Below are positions 31,120-32,469 of a stretch of DNA of 32,469 nt, piece by piece. The DNA comes from Chloroflexi bacterium OLB13 (GTDB taxonomy: Bacteria; Chloroflexota; Anaerolineae; Aggregatilineales; Phototrophicaceae). The DNA lies in NCBI GenBank assembly GCA_001567485.1, contig JZRA01000099.1, forward strand, positions 1 to 32,469. The letters are read 5' to 3'. A program made the position numbers and the translations under genes. Position 1 is the first letter of the stretch; every line of letters starts with the position of its first letter. The notes beneath the pieces are model-generated. The model worked only from the letters and a program-made list of their open reading frames with translations. It did not search any database and was not told the DNA's origin.

Positions 31120-32433
31120 ATGAAATCGCAGCGTATGCGAATTGCCATCGTCGGTGCGGGCTTCGCCGGTTTGAATGTCGCGAAAGCACTCCGCAAAGCC
31201 GCTGTCGACATCCTGCTCGTTGACCGTAACAATTTCCACACCTTCACCCCGCTGCTGTATCAGGTCGCAACCTGCGGCCTCGACCCTAGCGACATCGCGT
31301 ATCCGGTTCGGGGCATCCTGCGCGGCCAGTCGAACCTGCGATTCCTGCTTGGAACCGTCACCGGAATCGACACGGACGCCAAGACGCTCACTGTGTCCAC
31401 ACAGGACGGCGCCACGGTCGAGCCGTATGACATTCTCGTGCTGGCCGCCGGCGCCGTGACCAGCTACTTCGGCGATACCGCGATCGAGCGGTTCAGCTTC
31501 GACATCAAGTCACTGGAAGGCAGCCTTGAGCTTCGTAACCATGTGCTGCGCCAGTTTGAAGCGGCGGCATGGGCGGACGATCCGCGGGTTCGCCGCGCGA
31601 TGACGACCATGGTGGTCGTCGGAGGCGGCGCGACGGGTATCGAAATGGCCGGCTCACTGTTCGAGCTGTACAGCTTCGTGTTCAAACACGAGTACCCGCA
31701 AATCGCCGATCTCGAACCCCGGATTATCCTAATCGAGGCGTCTAATACACTGCTGGCTCCGTATCCTGAGCGCCTGCGCGCGGCGGCCGTGCGACAGCTC
31801 GAGTCGTTGGGCGTCGAAGTGCGGCTCGGCGTCAAGGTCACGCAGGCGCACCCCGGTCACGTGATCTTGTCCGACGGCGACGCCATCGAGACTCACACGC
31901 TGGTGTGGGCGGCTGGCGTCGAGGGATCACCGCTTGCGCGCAGCCTCGGTGTTCCACTTGAGCGCGGCGGACGGGTTCCAGTCAACGCGGATTTGACGGC
32001 TGTCGGACTTGACGGCGTGTACGTTATCGGCGATCTGGCGTATCTCATTGACCCCGCTACTGGCCGCCCCCACCCGCAGGTGATCCCGGTCGCCATCCAG
32101 CAGGCCAAGACCGCTGCCGCCAATATCATCGCGCGGATCGACGGACGCAAACCGAAGCCATTCTCCTACTTCGACAAGGGCATGATGGCGACCATCGGGC
32201 GCAGCCGCGCCGTCGCGTGGCCGTTCAACCGTGTTCAGCTCACCGGCTACTTCGCATGGCTGACATGGCTGACGCTGCACTTGCTCTGGCTGCTGGGGTT
32301 CCGTAATCGCCTCAGCGTGCTGATGAACTGGGTGTGGTCATACTTCACCTACGACCGCAGCGTGAAGATCATCATCGATCCGGCCGTGCGCCGCGAAACC
32401 GTGGAACCCGCCGCGGAAGAGATCGCTGTCTAG
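31120..32433 (+). CDS. ndh: Type II NADH dehydrogenase (NDH-2)
   Basis: A 437-residue non-proton-pumping flavoprotein that oxidises NADH and reduces quinone at the inner face of the membrane. The FAD-binding motif RIAIVGAGFAGLNVAKAL lies at ~7-24, then FHTFTPLLYQVATCGLDPSDIAYPVR, typical of NDH-2. The NADH-binding motif MVVVGGGATGIEMAGSL lies at ~163-179, and the second FAD site DGVYVIGDLAYL at ~295. The C-terminal hydrophobic and aromatic region (FAWLTWLTLHLLWLLGF then WVWSYFTYDRS) is the membrane anchor. Length is normal. GGAGGAG lies 4-5 bases before the ATG. The promoter bears a Rex-type operator, giving a plausible NADH/NAD+ feedback loop. Confidence 0.94.
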   Translation: MKSQRMRIAIVGAGFAGLNVAKALRKAAVDILLVDRNNFHTFTPLLYQVATCGLDPSDIAYPVRGILRGQSNLRFLLGTVTGIDTDAKTLTVSTQDGATVEPYDILVLAAGAVTSYFGDTAIERFSFDIKSLEGSLELRNHVLRQFEAAAWADDPRVRRAMTTMVVVGGGATGIEMAGSLFELYSFVFKHEYPQIADLEPRIILIEASNTLLAPYPERLRAAAVRQLESLGVEVRLGVKVTQAHPGHVILSDGDAIETHTLVWAAGVEGSPLARSLGVPLERGGRVPVNADLTAVGLDGVYVIGDLAYLIDPATGRPHPQVIPVAIQQAKTAAANIIARIDGRKPKPFSYFDKGMMATIGRSRAVAWPFNRVQLTGYFAWLTWLTLHLLWLLGFRNRLSVLMNWVWSYFTYDRSVKIIIDPAVRRETVEPAAEEIAV

Positions 32434-32447
32434 CCGAACCAACACCG

Positions 32448-32469
32448 GCCCGAATCGCGCGATTCGGGC
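32448..32469 (+). terminator. Hairpin downstream of ndh (cut by window edge)
   Basis: GCCCGAATC (32448-32456) pairs perfectly with GATTCGGGC (32461-32469) around a 4-nt loop, starting 14 nt after the ndh stop. Any T-tract is outside the window. Confidence 0.7.

Noticed and set aside
1..32469. CRISPR arrays, insertion sequences, prophage or toxin-antitoxin modules
   Set aside because: I looked for regularly spaced repeats, transposase or integrase motifs and paired small genes and found none.

Overview
The window looks like a chromosomal segment of a GC-rich bacterium, most plausibly a member of the Chloroflexota (Anaerolineae-like). This placement is inferred from gene content: a membrane pyrophosphatase, a compact carotenoid operon of the CrtB/CrtYcd/CruF/CruC-like type, a valine T-box leader, and separate yajC-secD-secF genes. 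No rRNA or other marker gene is present to prove it. Base composition and coding style are uniform. I see no insertion sequence, prophage, integrase or CRISPR array, so this looks like core chromosome rather than a mobile island.

Layout. (1) 1-362: the 3' end of a membrane-bound pyrophosphatase, ending at a hairpin shared with the convergent operon. (2) 8950-420, minus strand: nine tightly packed genes, several with 4-bp start/stop overlaps. They are crtB, a fused crtYcd lycopene cyclase, a tocopherol-cyclase/CrtC-superfamily protein, cruF, a PlsY-like acyltransferase, a CruC-like glycosyltransferase, crtI, an HDAC-family deacetylase and a J-domain protein. Together they spell out a route to a hydroxylated, glycosylated and possibly acylated carotenoid. 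(3) 9131-10588, plus strand: pyruvate kinase. (4) 13797-10624, minus strand: a STAS protein, glycogen debranching enzyme GlgX and a membrane zinc-ribbon protein. (5) 15943-13961, minus strand: a secreted S41 protease. Divergent to it, 16097-17188 encodes an SH3-like protein with a possible lysozyme/chitosanase-like domain. (6) Uridine kinase and tRNA-Thr(CGU) on the minus strand. (7) 18538-20851, plus strand: a receiver-CpaE/MinD-like fusion and a GAF histidine kinase. (8) 25279-20832, minus strand: yajC, a small protein resembling only the SecD head region, secD (with an apparent frameshift), secF and a zinc-dependent dehydrogenase. (9) 25499-29239, plus strand: promoter, valine T-box riboswitch, SAM methyltransferase and valS. 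(10) purH (minus) and a type II NADH dehydrogenase (plus) diverge. The dehydrogenase promoter carries an almost perfect Rex-type operator over its -35 box.

Most interesting points. The PlsY-like protein with altered motif 1, lying between the carotenoid hydratase and glycosyltransferase genes, is a candidate carotenoid-glycoside acyltransferase. The tocopherol-cyclase-like protein in the same operon has no assigned step. The stand-alone SecD-head protein sits between yajC and secD. The secD reading frame breaks at a G5 run. A methyltransferase is under valine T-box control. The ndh gene appears to be under NADH-responsive Rex control. All functional statements rest on motifs and gene context read by eye; no database search was run.
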